DNA of 64,000 nucleotides from Paenibacillus nasutitermitis (GCF_014641075.1 NZ_BMHP01000001.1:868001-932000); one strand, 5' to 3'; positions 44,228 through 53,733 are shown, numbered from the stretch's first letter. Notes: a model not told the origin generated them from the letters alone. Made by a program: numbers and translations.

Positions 44228-45735
44228 GTGACTCTATTAAACTGAGCCCGAACGATCACGTCATGATTGCGCTGCGGGATCTGCAGCCCGGTGATACGGT
44301 GCAGACCCGTGAGAGCGGAGGCGCGGCGATCACAGTGCTGGAACCGGTGCCCAAAGGACATAAAGTACTCGTCAAGCCAGTCACCCAGGGAGATGATGTG
44401 CTCAAATTCGGTTATTCCATCGGCAAAGCAAAGGAAAGCATCGAGGCCGGCCATTGGGTGCATACGCATAATCTGGAGACGGGACTGAGAGGGAAACTGG
44501 ATTATGTGTATACGCCATCAGCTCCGGCAGAGGAGAATGCCCTACAGCAAACGTCTCCCACTCAGCTGACATTCCAGGGTTATATCCGGGACAACGGCGA
44601 AGTCGGGATCCGCAACGAAATCTGGATTCTGAATACGGTCGGCTGTATTAACAAGACCTGTGAGTCCCTGGCCAGGATGGCTTCCGCGGAACATAGCCAG
44701 CGTATTGACGGGGTCTATCATTTCGCGCATCCTTACGGCTGCTCCCAGCTGGGAGACGATCTCAAGTATACCCAACAGCTTCTGGCTTCATTGGCCAATC
44801 ACGGCAATGCAGGCGGCGTTCTGGTGGTAGGTCTGGGCTGCGAGAACAACCAGATTGATTTGTTCAAAGAGGTGCTGGGCGATTACGATCCCGACCGGAT
44901 CAAATTCATGCGTTCGCAGGATGTGGCCGATGAGCTCGAGACAGGGATGGAGCTGATCGGCGAGCTTGTCGACTATGCGGCGAAATTCAAACGGCAGTCG
45001 GTACCCGTATCGAAGCTGAAAATCGGGCTCAAATGCGGCGGCTCCGACGGTCTGTCCGGCATAACGGCCAATCCGCTGGTCGGCGCGCTTTCCGACCGCG
45101 TAATTGCGCAGGGAGGGACGGCCATCCTCACGGAAGTGCCGGAAATGTTCGGTGCGGAGACGATTCTGATGAATCGAGCGAGCGACGAAAGGGTGTTTCA
45201 TAAAATCGTGGATCTGGTCAACGATTTCAAGCAATATTTTATCAATCATGGCCAGGATATTTACGAGAACCCTTCACCAGGCAACAAAGCAGGCGGAATT
45301 TCAACGCTTGAGGAAAAGTCGCTGGGCTGCACGCAGAAGGGCGGCCATGCCATAGTCATGGATGTCGTGCCATACGGCAAACGGATCGCGGCCACTGGCC
45401 TCAATTTGCTGGAAGCGCCGGGAAACGATCTGGTGTCGGTTACGGCCTTATCCGCTGGCGGAGCGCATATAGTGTTGTTCACGACGGGGAGAGGCACACC
45501 GTTTGGCGGGCCGGTGCCGACGGTCAAGATTTCGACGAATTCCGAGCTTGCCGCGCATAAACGCAACTGGATTGATTTTAATGCAGGCCAGCTGCTGGAA
45601 GGCAAGAATATGGAGGGATTGTCGGAGGAACTGCTTGATTATTTGCTGGAGGTGGCGTCCGGCCAGCAGCAAACCAGGAATGAGCGCAACGGCTACCGGG
45701 AAATTGCGATTTTTAAGGACGGCGTTATTTTATAG
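44224..45735 (+). CDS. uxaA: Altronate dehydratase
   Basis: The 503-residue protein has an N-terminal SAF-like domain (residues 1-95) and the large UxaA domain. That domain has GYIRDNGEVGIRNEIWILNT, CINKTCES, HPYGCSQLGDD, LKCGGSDGLSGITANP and the Cys/His positions expected for its metal site. It converts D-altronate to 2-keto-3-deoxy-D-gluconate. It starts with ATGA overlap on uxaB. KDG kinase and aldolase genes are not in the window, so the end of the pathway must lie elsewhere. Confidence 0.92.
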   Translation: MSDSIKLSPNDHVMIALRDLQPGDTVQTRESGGAAITVLEPVPKGHKVLVKPVTQGDDVLKFGYSIGKAKESIEAGHWVHTHNLETGLRGKLDYVYTPSAPAEENALQQTSPTQLTFQGYIRDNGEVGIRNEIWILNTVGCINKTCESLARMASAEHSQRIDGVYHFAHPYGCSQLGDDLKYTQQLLASLANHGNAGGVLVVGLGCENNQIDLFKEVLGDYDPDRIKFMRSQDVADELETGMELIGELVDYAAKFKRQSVPVSKLKIGLKCGGSDGLSGITANPLVGALSDRVIAQGGTAILTEVPEMFGAETILMNRASDERVFHKIVDLVNDFKQYFINHGQDIYENPSPGNKAGGISTLEEKSLGCTQKGGHAIVMDVVPYGKRIAATGLNLLEAPGNDLVSVTALSAGGAHIVLFTTGRGTPFGGPVPTVKISTNSELAAHKRNWIDFNAGQLLEGKNMEGLSEELLDYLLEVASGQQQTRNERNGYREIAIFKDGVIL

Positions 45736-45840
45736 AAACGGGAAAGCCGTCAAGCTGCTGCTCAGCGGCAGACTGGAACCTATCCATTACGGTCGGACCA
45801 ACTGGCAGATACCGACTATTTAACAAAAGAGGTGCTAATG

Positions 45841-46854
45841 ATGAAAACCATTATTTGCGAACATCCGGATAAGCTGTATATGACGGAAACGGAAGCGCCG
45901 TCTTTTGTGCCCGGTGAGGCGCTTGTCCGGATCCGGCGTGTCGGTATTTGCGGTACAGATATGCATGCCTACAAAGGGAACCAGCCTTTTTTTGAATATC
46001 CCCGTATTCTGGGGCATGAGCTTTCCGGCATTGTTGAGCGAGTAGAGGATGATGCCAGCGGAATCCGGGCAGGAGACCAGGTGGCCATTATCCCGTATAT
46101 GGCTTGCGGAGCCTGCATTGCCTGCCGTGCAGGCAAAACCAATTGCTGCACTTCCATGCAGGTGCTTGGCGTTCATCGCGACGGAGGGATGCGCGAGGTG
46201 ATATCGGTGCCAACTTCCCTTCTGATCCGCACGGAGGGGCTGACACTAGACCAATCGGCTGTTGTGGAGCCGCTGGCCATAGGTGCCCATGCGGTGAGGC
46301 GATCTGAGCTCAAGCGCGGCGAATTCGTGCTGGTAATCGGAGCCGGACCTATCGGGCTTGGCGTGATGGCTTTTGCCAAAGAGAGAGGGGCGAAGGTCAT
46401 CGCCATGGACATTCATGACGAACGTCTAAGCTTCTGCCGCAGTTGGGCCGGAGCGGAGTTTACGATCAATGCTCGGGACAACCCTTTGGAGAAGCTGGAC
46501 GGAATTACCGGTGGAGATTATCCGACAGTTGTGTTTGATGCGACAGGCAATGTCCAGTCCATGGGCGATGCCTTTGGGTATGTCGCCCATGGGGGCAAGC
46601 TGATTTTTGTTGGTCTTGTGCGGGCAGATATCACCTTTAACGATCCGGAGTTTCATAAACGCGAGCTGACGTTGATGGGAAGCCGCAATGCCACGCCGGA
46701 GGATTTTGATACCGTGCTGGAAGCTCTTCGCTGCGGGGCTGTTGGCGTGGAGCGTTATATTACGCACCGTGCGCCATTTGACGGGATGCTGGAGCAATTC
46801 CAGCATTGGCTGAAGCCGGAGAGCAAAGTGATCAAAGCAATGGTGGAGCTGTAA
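45841..46854 (+). CDS. Zinc-dependent alcohol dehydrogenase, L-galactonate-dehydrogenase-like
   Basis: The protein of about 337 residues is a medium-chain dehydrogenase. The catalytic zinc site lies in GICGTDMHAYKGN and GHELSGIVE, the structural zinc cysteines in ACGACIACRAGKTNCC, and the NAD loop in VIGAGPIGLGV. In E. coli a related enzyme (LgoD) oxidises L-galactonate to D-tagaturonate, exactly the UxaB substrate, so that role is plausible here; sorbitol- or threonine-dehydrogenase relatives are alternatives. Two adjacent ATGs exist (45838, 45841) after AAGAGG. A terminator follows. Confidence 0.78.
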   Translation: MKTIICEHPDKLYMTETEAPSFVPGEALVRIRRVGICGTDMHAYKGNQPFFEYPRILGHELSGIVERVEDDASGIRAGDQVAIIPYMACGACIACRAGKTNCCTSMQVLGVHRDGGMREVISVPTSLLIRTEGLTLDQSAVVEPLAIGAHAVRRSELKRGEFVLVIGAGPIGLGVMAFAKERGAKVIAMDIHDERLSFCRSWAGAEFTINARDNPLEKLDGITGGDYPTVVFDATGNVQSMGDAFGYVAHGGKLIFVGLVRADITFNDPEFHKRELTLMGSRNATPEDFDTVLEALRCGAVGVERYITHRAPFDGMLEQFQHWLKPESKVIKAMVEL

Positions 46855-46883
46855 CCGCCGCAACATAATCCGCTTTAAACGAG

Positions 46884-46928
46884 CAAATCCTGCAATCCAC
46901 CGTTTACGCGGTGGGCTGCAGGATTTGT
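46884..46928. terminator. Bidirectional terminator
   Basis: CAAATCCTGCA pairs with TGCAGGATTTG, continuing to CCACCG/CGGTGG inside, with TTTACG at the tip. It lies between convergent genes. Confidence 0.85.
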
Positions 46929-46974
46929 TGTTCGTAAATTCGTCGGCTGCCGGTTTACCACAATGGATAGATCC

Positions 46975-48228
46975 TTAAACTTTACTGGGAATGAGAGTAT
47001 CCGCATAGAGGGAGAGCGTAATTTCAAACACAAAACAGGCTCCGCCTTCATAGGATTCGTCAAGCCAGATATCCCCGCCCATCAGATCAATTAATTGCTT
47101 GCAAATGGACAAGCCCAAGCCGGATCCGCCATAGTTGTTCGGATTGCTTGAATCATGAAGCTGGGAAAAGGATAAAAACAACCGGTGTTTCTGATCAGAC
47201 GGAACGCCGAGACCTGTATCCGATATATGAAATGCCAGGGTTACCGTCCGGGTGTCGTAATTCGTACTTTTCAGTTTCACCTGTGCATGAACTTGGCCAT
47301 GATCCGTAAATTTAATCGCGTTGCTGATTAAATTGACAAGAATCTGACGAATCTTGATTTCATCGCCCACCAGAATGAGCGGGATTTCATTGCCTATCTC
47401 GGAGGTAAGCGAGATCCCCTTTTTATCGATTTCTGATTGGAACAAATCCATGACTTGTTTCAGGCAGCCGTGAATATCGAAAGCCGCAGCATCAAGCTCC
47501 ATTTTGCCGGCGTCTATTTTAGAATAGGCCAGAACATGATCGACGAAGGTAAGCAGGGATTCTCCGCTCTTGCGGATAACTTCCGTCATGCCCCTCTGAT
47601 CGTGATCAAGATCCGTAAGCTGCAATAATTCGGTCATTCCCAATACACCGTTCATAGGCGTGCGGATTTCATGGCTCATTACAGCAAGCAGATTGGATTT
47701 CTCCTCCATCAGCTTCCGCTTTTCCGTTTCCGATTCTCGCAGCGTGGTAATGGTTTCCTCAAGCTCAAGCACATTGGCAAAGAAAGCCGCAAGGGAGCTT
47801 AATAAGGAAACCTCTTTTTCTGTGAAGCGGTAGCCCTTATCGTCAAACGCGCAAAGCGATCCGAACACGATCCCATTCAGCCCAACGATACGCACGCCCA
47901 TAAACGAACAAGCTCCGACGAATCGGGTGGCATCCATATCCTTTGTTAGAGGATGAGTTAAATTATCATCAATAATCAAAGGTCCTTCCGACTTCTCAAT
48001 GACCAGATGGCAATAGGATTCTTCGTTGTCGACGATGAGGCCCTCTTCCAGCAAAATGGCTTCCCGGTTAAACGCTTTAAGGACGGTAGTGGTTGAACGG
48101 TCGTTATTGGCAATACAGAAGGTATTGGCTCCAATCAAATCACTGGCGGTTTTCATCAGATTACCGGCTGTTTCGTACAGATTTTGAGTAATTAATTCCA
48201 AGACATTATCGACATATTCTATCCGCAA
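46975..48228 (-). CDS. GAF-domain sensor histidine kinase
   Basis: The 417-residue protein has no membrane segment. Residues about 10-160 form a GAF domain (DLIGANTFCIANNDRSTT; FMGVRIVGLNGIVFGSLCAF). A dimerisation helix with the phospho-acceptor His (VMSHEIRTPMNG) and an ATPase domain follow (GDEIKIRQILVNLISNAIKF; DTGLGVP; GGSGLGLSICKQL). It phosphorylates a response regulator not present nearby, so it is an orphan. A receiver domain is lacking. The start is a TTG after AAGGCAGGTG. Confidence 0.88.
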   Translation of the reverse strand: MRIEYVDNVLELITQNLYETAGNLMKTASDLIGANTFCIANNDRSTTTVLKAFNREAILLEEGLIVDNEESYCHLVIEKSEGPLIIDDNLTHPLTKDMDATRFVGACSFMGVRIVGLNGIVFGSLCAFDDKGYRFTEKEVSLLSSLAAFFANVLELEETITTLRESETEKRKLMEEKSNLLAVMSHEIRTPMNGVLGMTELLQLTDLDHDQRGMTEVIRKSGESLLTFVDHVLAYSKIDAGKMELDAAAFDIHGCLKQVMDLFQSEIDKKGISLTSEIGNEIPLILVGDEIKIRQILVNLISNAIKFTDHGQVHAQVKLKSTNYDTRTVTLAFHISDTGLGVPSDQKHRLFLSFSQLHDSSNPNNYGGSGLGLSICKQLIDLMGGDIWLDESYEGGACFVFEITLSLYADTLIPSKV

Positions 48229-48597
48229 ATATGCACCTGCCTTTCTGCTTGTTAGATGTATCTTGTTAGATATATATGGATTGTTCTAAATAAAAAGGCT
48301 AAATCTTTATCACATAATTTTGTTCTTGTCTACCCTTTCCTTTAATGATAGAACAGATAAGACTTTATGTCTACTAGATATACCCCACTAAATCAATCAA
48401 CAAAGTGATAATAATAGGATGAGCATACGTCAAAAGTATCCTATAGTGACTGAACCGTATGGGAAATGCTGCTGCCCTATCTATTTGCGGCCTTCCGGCA
48501 GGAGGTAGGGGGTATGAAGTGGAAGAAAGAAGGATAAGACCTGTTTTGCACGAACACAGGCAAGATTATAACAACGAACGAGGTGGATAAAAAGCTC
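48229..48597. other. Divergent promoter region
   Basis: This region separates the histidine kinase and an acetyltransferase gene on opposite strands. It is AT-rich near 48250-48420. I see no repeat, RNA or clear promoter pair. Confidence 0.35.
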
Positions 48598-49773
48598 ATG
48601 GAACTAAGAAATTTAAAATTGGACGATTTCGACGCCAGTGTGGATTTGTCCCAATATGCTTTTCAATATTCTTTGACCGCCGAACAGCGTGAGGAGCATC
48701 GCAAAAGCTTTAAGCCCGAGCAGGTTTGGGGCGTTTTTGAGCAGAACGAGCTGGAGGCTCAATTGACCGTGATTCCTCTGGAGATGCATATACAAGGAAG
48801 GAAATATGCAATGGGCGGGATTGCCGGGGTGGCATCCTGGCCGGAGCACCGCCGCAGAGGAAATGTCGCCCAACTGCTTCGGCATGTGCTTCTTCATATG
48901 AAAGAGAATGGCATAAGTGTCTCCAGTCTGGCCCCGTTTTCCTTTGGCTTCTACAAGAAATATGGCTGGGAGCTGTATGTGGAATACAAACAGTATACCA
49001 TCGAAACGGGGTTATTCCCGCAGCGTAAGGAAATAGAAGGGAAAGTGAGCCGTGAGGCTGCTGATATACCACTGCTTTCACGACTCTATGAAGCGTATGC
49101 GTCGCGTTATAATGGGACGCTTCATCGGAGCGAAGAATGGTGGAAGAACACGCTGAAGAACAGCAAGAAAGGGTATACCGCCGTTTATTACGGGCAGGAT
49201 GGCGAAGCCGTGGGTTACATTCTGTACGAAATCAAAGCGCGTGTGCTGCATGTTCATGAAATGGTATTTGAGAACGAGCAGGCCCGTCAGGCACTCTGGA
49301 CCTATCTGGCCAGCCATGACTCCATGGTAGAAAAGGCTGTCCTGAAAGCGCCCATGGACGATACGTTGCCGTTTCTGTTGTCCAACCCCAGGATCGGTCA
49401 GGAAATCGTGTCCTACTTTATGGCGAGGATTGTGGACACGGAAGCTTTTGTGCAGCAGTATGCATTTGCTCCCACAGCGCAAGGGACTCGCTTGACAATT
49501 CGGCTAAATGACCCGAATGCCCCATGGAATGAAGGGGATTGGAATCTGTCCGTAACGGCGGATGGCAAAGGGACGATGGAACCGGTCAAGCTGGAAGAAG
49601 GCGCACAGCCCGATCTGTCCTGCGATATTAATACATGGTCCGCACTGATGATGGGTTACCGCAGCGCAAGTGAGCTGAACCGCTTTGGGCGGCTTGCAGG
49701 ATCACCGGAGGCGGCAGAACAGCTGCACGCGGTCATTCCGCAGCGGCAGACCTATTTGATGGATTTTTTCTGA
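48598..49773 (+). CDS. Eis-like GNAT acetyltransferase
   Basis: The protein of about 391 residues has the Eis/YfiT-type plan: an N-terminal GNAT domain with GVASWPEHRRRGNVAQLLRH (acetyl-CoA loop), a second degenerate GNAT domain (residues about 150-290, GYTAVYYGQDGEAVGYILYE) and a C-terminal SCP2-like domain (SVTADGKGTMEPV; DINTWSALMMGYRSASEL). Such proteins acetylate amines and can modify aminoglycosides or host proteins; the natural substrate here is unknown. GAGGTGG precedes ATG at 48598; a GTG at 48583 is possible. Confidence 0.85.
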   Translation: MELRNLKLDDFDASVDLSQYAFQYSLTAEQREEHRKSFKPEQVWGVFEQNELEAQLTVIPLEMHIQGRKYAMGGIAGVASWPEHRRRGNVAQLLRHVLLHMKENGISVSSLAPFSFGFYKKYGWELYVEYKQYTIETGLFPQRKEIEGKVSREAADIPLLSRLYEAYASRYNGTLHRSEEWWKNTLKNSKKGYTAVYYGQDGEAVGYILYEIKARVLHVHEMVFENEQARQALWTYLASHDSMVEKAVLKAPMDDTLPFLLSNPRIGQEIVSYFMARIVDTEAFVQQYAFAPTAQGTRLTIRLNDPNAPWNEGDWNLSVTADGKGTMEPVKLEEGAQPDLSCDINTWSALMMGYRSASELNRFGRLAGSPEAAEQLHAVIPQRQTYLMDFF

Positions 49774-49817
49774 TCCATTGGATATCCAGCAGTCGGCTTC
49801 GGCTGCAAGAAAATAAG

Positions 49818-49850
49818 CAGCTTCCTTGTTTTATAAAGGGAGCTGTTTTT
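49818..49850 (+). terminator. Rho-independent terminator
   Basis: CAGCTTCCTT pairs with AAGGGAGCTG (one T-G) and is followed by five T. It ends the acetyltransferase transcript. Confidence 0.8.
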
Positions 49851-49983
49851 GTTTTGCTGGCGTGCCTATAAGGCATCAAAACATAATCTTATATATCGGG
49901 ATAATAAAAAAAATTATCCCCTTACTGAACCTTTTTCCCCATGGGAGCGAATTAAGGGTTGTAACATGTTCAGGAGGGGCCCC

Positions 49984-50547
49984 ATGAATGATAAAGAGTT
50001 ACTTCCTTGGCTTGAAAAAGCGACGTTGGGCGACTAGTCGGCCTTTCAGCTTGTCTATCAGGCAACTCACCAAGACGTCTATCGGACGATTGCTTTTCTC
50101 GTCTACAACAAACAGGACATTGATGATATCGTGAATGAAGTTTATTTGCGCATGTGGCGGTCGTTTCACACGTACGACTCTAGTCGGCCTTTGCGATTTT
50201 GGTTGCACGGAATCACTGTACGTCAGGTCCAGGATTGGAAAAGAAAGGCCTGGCGGCGAATTCGCCTCTTTGAACTAAACCGCCAGATGGCTTGCGAACA
50301 GTTCGAGTGGACGGACAAAGCTGTCCTGCAGTCCGAAATGCAGCATGAACTGATTAGCCATGTCCGCCAGTTGTCGTACAAACTACGTGTGGTCGTCATC
50401 CTGCGCTATTTTCACGACTATGCTTTGGAAGAAATCGCAGACATGCTGCAGATCCCCGTTGGCACAGTGAAATCCAGGCATCATCTGGCACTGAAAGAAC
50501 TCCGGAAACGTTTCGATATGACGGGAGGAGACGTGTATGTCCATTGA
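49984..50547 (+). pseudogene. ECF-type RNA polymerase sigma factor with in-frame stop
   Basis: From ATG at 49984 (behind AGGAGGGG) the frame reads MNDKELLPWLEKATLGD, then TAG at 50035-50037, then continues in the same frame SAFQLVYQATHQDVYRTIAF and on to QLSYKLRVVVILRYFHDYAL and IPVGTVKSRHHLALKEL (region 4). The stop falls where the family has Glu, so GAG to TAG is likely. A downstream GTG at 50131 would lose most of region 2. It may be a pseudogene or, less likely, read through. It overlaps the next gene by 11 bases. Confidence 0.75.
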
Positions 50548-51020
50548 CAAAAAATTGCGTGAGGAGCTTCGCCAGGCGGCAGATTCGATGTACTGCCCCC
50601 CCGATTTGCATGGACGTGTCCAAACGTCCTATCAACACTATTTGAACGAAAAGAGAGGTAGATCACCCATGAAAAAACGCATGTTAGCAGGCATTGCTGC
50701 AGTAGCAATCCTGATTCCGTCTGCTGCATTTGCTGCTTCCTATCTGGCCGATGATATTTTCGGTTCTACTAAGACCATTGAACAGCACGGCGGTTCGCAG
50801 GAAGAATATCAACAGATCGAGGGAATGCTTCAGACAGCAAAAGGCAAGCTCACGGAAGAAGAGTTCAAGGAGTATATGGAGCTTAAAGCTGAAGATCACC
50901 GATGAAAAAGGGGTCGTACATGAGGAGAAACTGACCAAAGAAGAGCAGCAGCAGTTTGAGCGACTCGCCTCAAAGCTAGCCCCGTACTTCGAGAAGATTA
51001 ACGAGACCGCACAGCCGTAA
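50537..51020 (+). pseudogene. Membrane partner of the sigma factor (anti-sigma-like), frameshifted
   Basis: The frame starts MSIDKKLREELRQAADSMYC, has one hydrophobic segment (LAGIAAVAILIPSAAFAASY, residues about 49-68) and a helical outer part ending ELKAEDHR. The sense resumes in the +1 frame: ITDEKGVVHEEKLTKEEQQQ, and ends at 51020. The frameshift lies near 50885. It resembles the single-pass partner proteins encoded beside sigma factors in Paenibacillus (DUF3600-like by my recollection). A terminator follows. Confidence 0.7.
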
Positions 51021-51032
51021 GAAGATGAAGCT

Positions 51033-51066
51033 GGGACCCTTCCGATGTGGATTGGGTCCCTTTTTT
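51033..51066 (+). terminator. Rho-independent terminator
   Basis: GGGACCC pairs with GGGTCCC around a 14-base loop, followed by six T. Confidence 0.85.
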
Positions 51067-51215
51067 ATATAGACTCCACCGAATAGGAAAACCGTAATAT
51101 TCTCCCCCGTCGACCATTAGATAGTTTTGGCTCATTAACGAATCTGGGAATTGCCGCCACCTGTTTGTTCTGCCGCCATCGGCTGGCTGGAGCAGAGTAG
51201 CCCATATGCCACATT

Positions 51216-51269
51216 TTAACAATATCTTCATAGTAGCTTGATAATCATTTTACAATGGGACTTTATAAT
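51216..51269 (+). promoter_or_regulatory. PhoP box array and promoter of pst operon 1
   Basis: Hexamers of the TT(A/C/T)A(C/T)A type occur every 11 bp: TTAACA 51216, TTCATA 51227, TTGATA 51238 (one mismatch), TTTACA 51249. TATAAT follows at 51264-51269. This is the B. subtilis-style PhoP-P binding pattern, with the last box ending nine bases before the -10. The same spacing recurs at 57422 and 61427. The rest of 51067-51399 shows no supported gene. Confidence 0.75.
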
Positions 51270-51399
51270 CAGATTTGTACATAACGTTGGCATTCTGGGA
51301 GGGTGAGAAACCCGGCGGGCGATGAAAGCTGGGGCGGTCGGCAATTTTAAAAATAGACACATACCAAAAACGTGAATCCAGAAAGGTGATACGAGCCCT

Positions 51400-52794
51400 A
51401 TGTCGATGAAAAAAAAGCTTTTTCTTACAGCGTTTGCAGCAGCAGTTTCCACTTCAGCGGTCAGTGCTGTTTCAGCGTCGCAGCTCCAGAAGAGCGTGGC
51501 AATCCAGCAAACCTCTTTCGTCATTAATGATGCCGCTGTACCTGTGCGGGCTGTCTCGCTGAACGGTGTTTCGTATGTATCATTGCGCGATTTAGGTACT
51601 GTAGCAGGCATCTACTTCGAAGTGGGCGGCAAAGGCATCACGGCGATATTTAATGAGCATATGGCCGAACTGCGCGCATTATCCAGAGAAGTGGTGGTGG
51701 ACGGCAGCGTCATCGAGTTGAAAAATGCCATCGAGAATATCAACAATGCTTACTTTATCACACTCGAAGATTTTACAAGCGTGTTCGGAGCAGAAACAAC
51801 GGAGGATGAGGCAGGACAGGTAGCCATCAGCACGATCCAAATGGTGAAGGATGCGGACCGTGTCGTCTGGATCGACTCGCAACGTCTGCTGGCATCGGTA
51901 ATTACCGAAGACGGCAGGGTAGATTATGTGGTCAACGCAGCGACAGGCGCTTATACCGAGCTGATGAAATCAACGGATGCGTCCGATTTAGTTGTTTCCC
52001 CTAATGGACAAAAAGCAGCGTACACGCTGGAAAGCGGAGCAGTATATACCGTTGATCTTGCCAGCAAGCAAACGAGTGTAGTGACCTCCGAAAATTCGAT
52101 CAAGCCCGAGCTCGTATGGTCTGCCGACAGTTCTGCGATTTATTTCCTGCAGGGTGACAAAGGCAGCGTAATTGCCAAGCTGAATCTCGCGGACGGCACG
52201 ATCACTAAAGTTCTCGAAGATAAAGTGGATTACAAATCCAACCTGAGCGTTTCCGCGGACGGCACAAAATTCTATTACACCGTGATTAAGCCAGGCGCGG
52301 TGACGGCCGATGCTTCCAAGCCGGTGGAAGAAGACAATGTGGCAATAGATATGACGGGCACCGAGCCGCAGATTATCCACTATGATGCCGCAGTTAAGGA
52401 CGGCAAGCCGTCAGCTCTGACAACGACGAACGATGATAAAATCTTTGTCGGTTCCGCTTCCGACGGCAGCAAAGCCTTCTATGTCAGCGTGGAAGAAGGC
52501 AAAGCGTCTTCGCTGATTTCCATCGCCAAGGACAAAACGGCCGTCAAGCTAATTGAGGACAAGGACGTCCTTCAGGCTGTTATGGCAGGCGATAAAATCT
52601 ATGCGGTTACCGATAACGGGAGCAATGAAACGGTTTATGAAGTCGATACCGCAACGGGTGCTAAAAAAGAACTTTACACCATTCCAGGCAGCGTAACAGA
52701 GCTTCTTGCCGCATCGGGAACACCGGTAGCGGTTATCGCGGACGGTCAAGTATCGGTCAACCAAAACGGTACTTGGAAGAAAGTAACCCACTAA
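51400..52794 (+). CDS. Secreted beta-propeller-like protein, first gene of pst operon 1
   Basis: The 464-residue protein has a signal peptide (MSMKKKLFLTAFAAAVS, cleavage near VSAS). Residues about 35-145 resemble the copper-amine-oxidase N-terminal-like wall/substrate domain of Paenibacillus secreted proteins (VPVRAVSLNGVSYVSLRDLG). The rest is TolB-like propeller sequence (VVSPNGQKAAYTLESGAVYT; LVWSADSSAIYFLQGDKGS). It follows the Pho promoter and lies 40 bp before pstS, so it is phosphate-controlled. A role in phosphate scavenging or cell-wall change under starvation is an inference. Confidence 0.75.
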   Translation: MSMKKKLFLTAFAAAVSTSAVSAVSASQLQKSVAIQQTSFVINDAAVPVRAVSLNGVSYVSLRDLGTVAGIYFEVGGKGITAIFNEHMAELRALSREVVVDGSVIELKNAIENINNAYFITLEDFTSVFGAETTEDEAGQVAISTIQMVKDADRVVWIDSQRLLASVITEDGRVDYVVNAATGAYTELMKSTDASDLVVSPNGQKAAYTLESGAVYTVDLASKQTSVVTSENSIKPELVWSADSSAIYFLQGDKGSVIAKLNLADGTITKVLEDKVDYKSNLSVSADGTKFYYTVIKPGAVTADASKPVEEDNVAIDMTGTEPQIIHYDAAVKDGKPSALTTTNDDKIFVGSASDGSKAFYVSVEEGKASSLISIAKDKTAVKLIEDKDVLQAVMAGDKIYAVTDNGSNETVYEVDTATGAKKELYTIPGSVTELLAASGTPVAVIADGQVSVNQNGTWKKVTH

Positions 52795-52834
52795 TAAACA
52801 GGGGCCTGATGCCCAAGAGGAGAATGCGTTCATT

Positions 52835-53698
52835 ATGAAAACAAATTGGTTGAAAAACATGGCCTTTACGGCAATTGCCCTGACCGTCGCTTTTGGATCG
52901 GTATCCGTGGCAAGCGCTGCTAGCAAGCTTAGCGGCAAAATCGTGGTCAACGGCTCGTCCGCTCTGCTTCCGCTTACGCTTCAAGCAGCCAATGAGTTCA
53001 AAAAATTGAATCCCAAAGTGAAAATCGCCGCTTCCGCTGCCGGTTCCATAACGGGACCACAAGCCGTCCGCAAAGGCATCGCCGATATCGGAGCAGTTGA
53101 CTGGGATGCCTCCACAGACGTGCCGGGGTTTAAGAAATTCGATGGGCAGGTCGCTCACAAGGTTGCCGTTATCCCGTTCGCAGCCGTAACGAACAGCAGC
53201 GTAAAAGTAGATAACCTGTCGACGAAGCAGCTGCAGGACATTTTCTCCGGCAAAGTGAAGAACTGGAAAGAGGTTGGCGGTTCGGACGCCGATATTGTCG
53301 TGGTTAACCGCGCATTCGGATCCGGAACTCGCGTCAACTTCCAGATCAAAGCGCTGGATGGCAAAGATTTCATGACCAAAGGCGACAATTACAAAGAAGT
53401 GAAGTCCAGCGGCGACATGAAAACAGCCATCGAAACGACGCCCGGTGCAATCGGCTATATTGACCTTGTGTATGTAACGGGAAAAATGTCCGCTGTGAAA
53501 ATCAACGGAATCGCACCAACCGAAGATAATGTTATTAAAGGCTCTTACAAAGTATGGGGCTATGGCTACTACATGACCAAAGGCCAACCGGAAGGCGCTA
53601 CAAAAGCATTCATTGAATACGTACAAAGCAAAACGTTCCAAAACGGTTCGCTCAAAAAGCTAAAATTTATTCCGATTTCCGCTATGAAAAACGTGTAG
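52835..53698 (+). CDS. pstS: Phosphate ABC transporter substrate-binding protein
   Basis: The 287-residue protein has the PstS phosphate-site loops: VNGSSALLPLTLQAA, GAVDWDAS and NRAFGSGTRVNF. The signal peptide has an ASA-AS cleavage site and no lipobox Cys, so the mature protein may be released or held by another anchor. In most Gram-positives PstS is a lipoprotein, as is the second PstS at 61497. LSTKQLQDIFSGKVKNWKEV is a standard family segment. A stem-loop and pstC follow. Confidence 0.88.
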   Translation: MKTNWLKNMAFTAIALTVAFGSVSVASAASKLSGKIVVNGSSALLPLTLQAANEFKKLNPKVKIAASAAGSITGPQAVRKGIADIGAVDWDASTDVPGFKKFDGQVAHKVAVIPFAAVTNSSVKVDNLSTKQLQDIFSGKVKNWKEVGGSDADIVVVNRAFGSGTRVNFQIKALDGKDFMTKGDNYKEVKSSGDMKTAIETTPGAIGYIDLVYVTGKMSAVKINGIAPTEDNVIKGSYKVWGYGYYMTKGQPEGATKAFIEYVQSKTFQNGSLKKLKFIPISAMKNV

Positions 53699-53733
53699 AC
53701 CGCGCTGCTGTCAGCAGACGGATGTAGAAAACA

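Noticed and set aside
50998-51231. 77-codon minus-strand ORF with a DGGEYYGFPIRW segment
   Set aside because: The segment looks protein-like, but the ORF overlaps a terminator and PhoP boxes and has no recognisable family or start.
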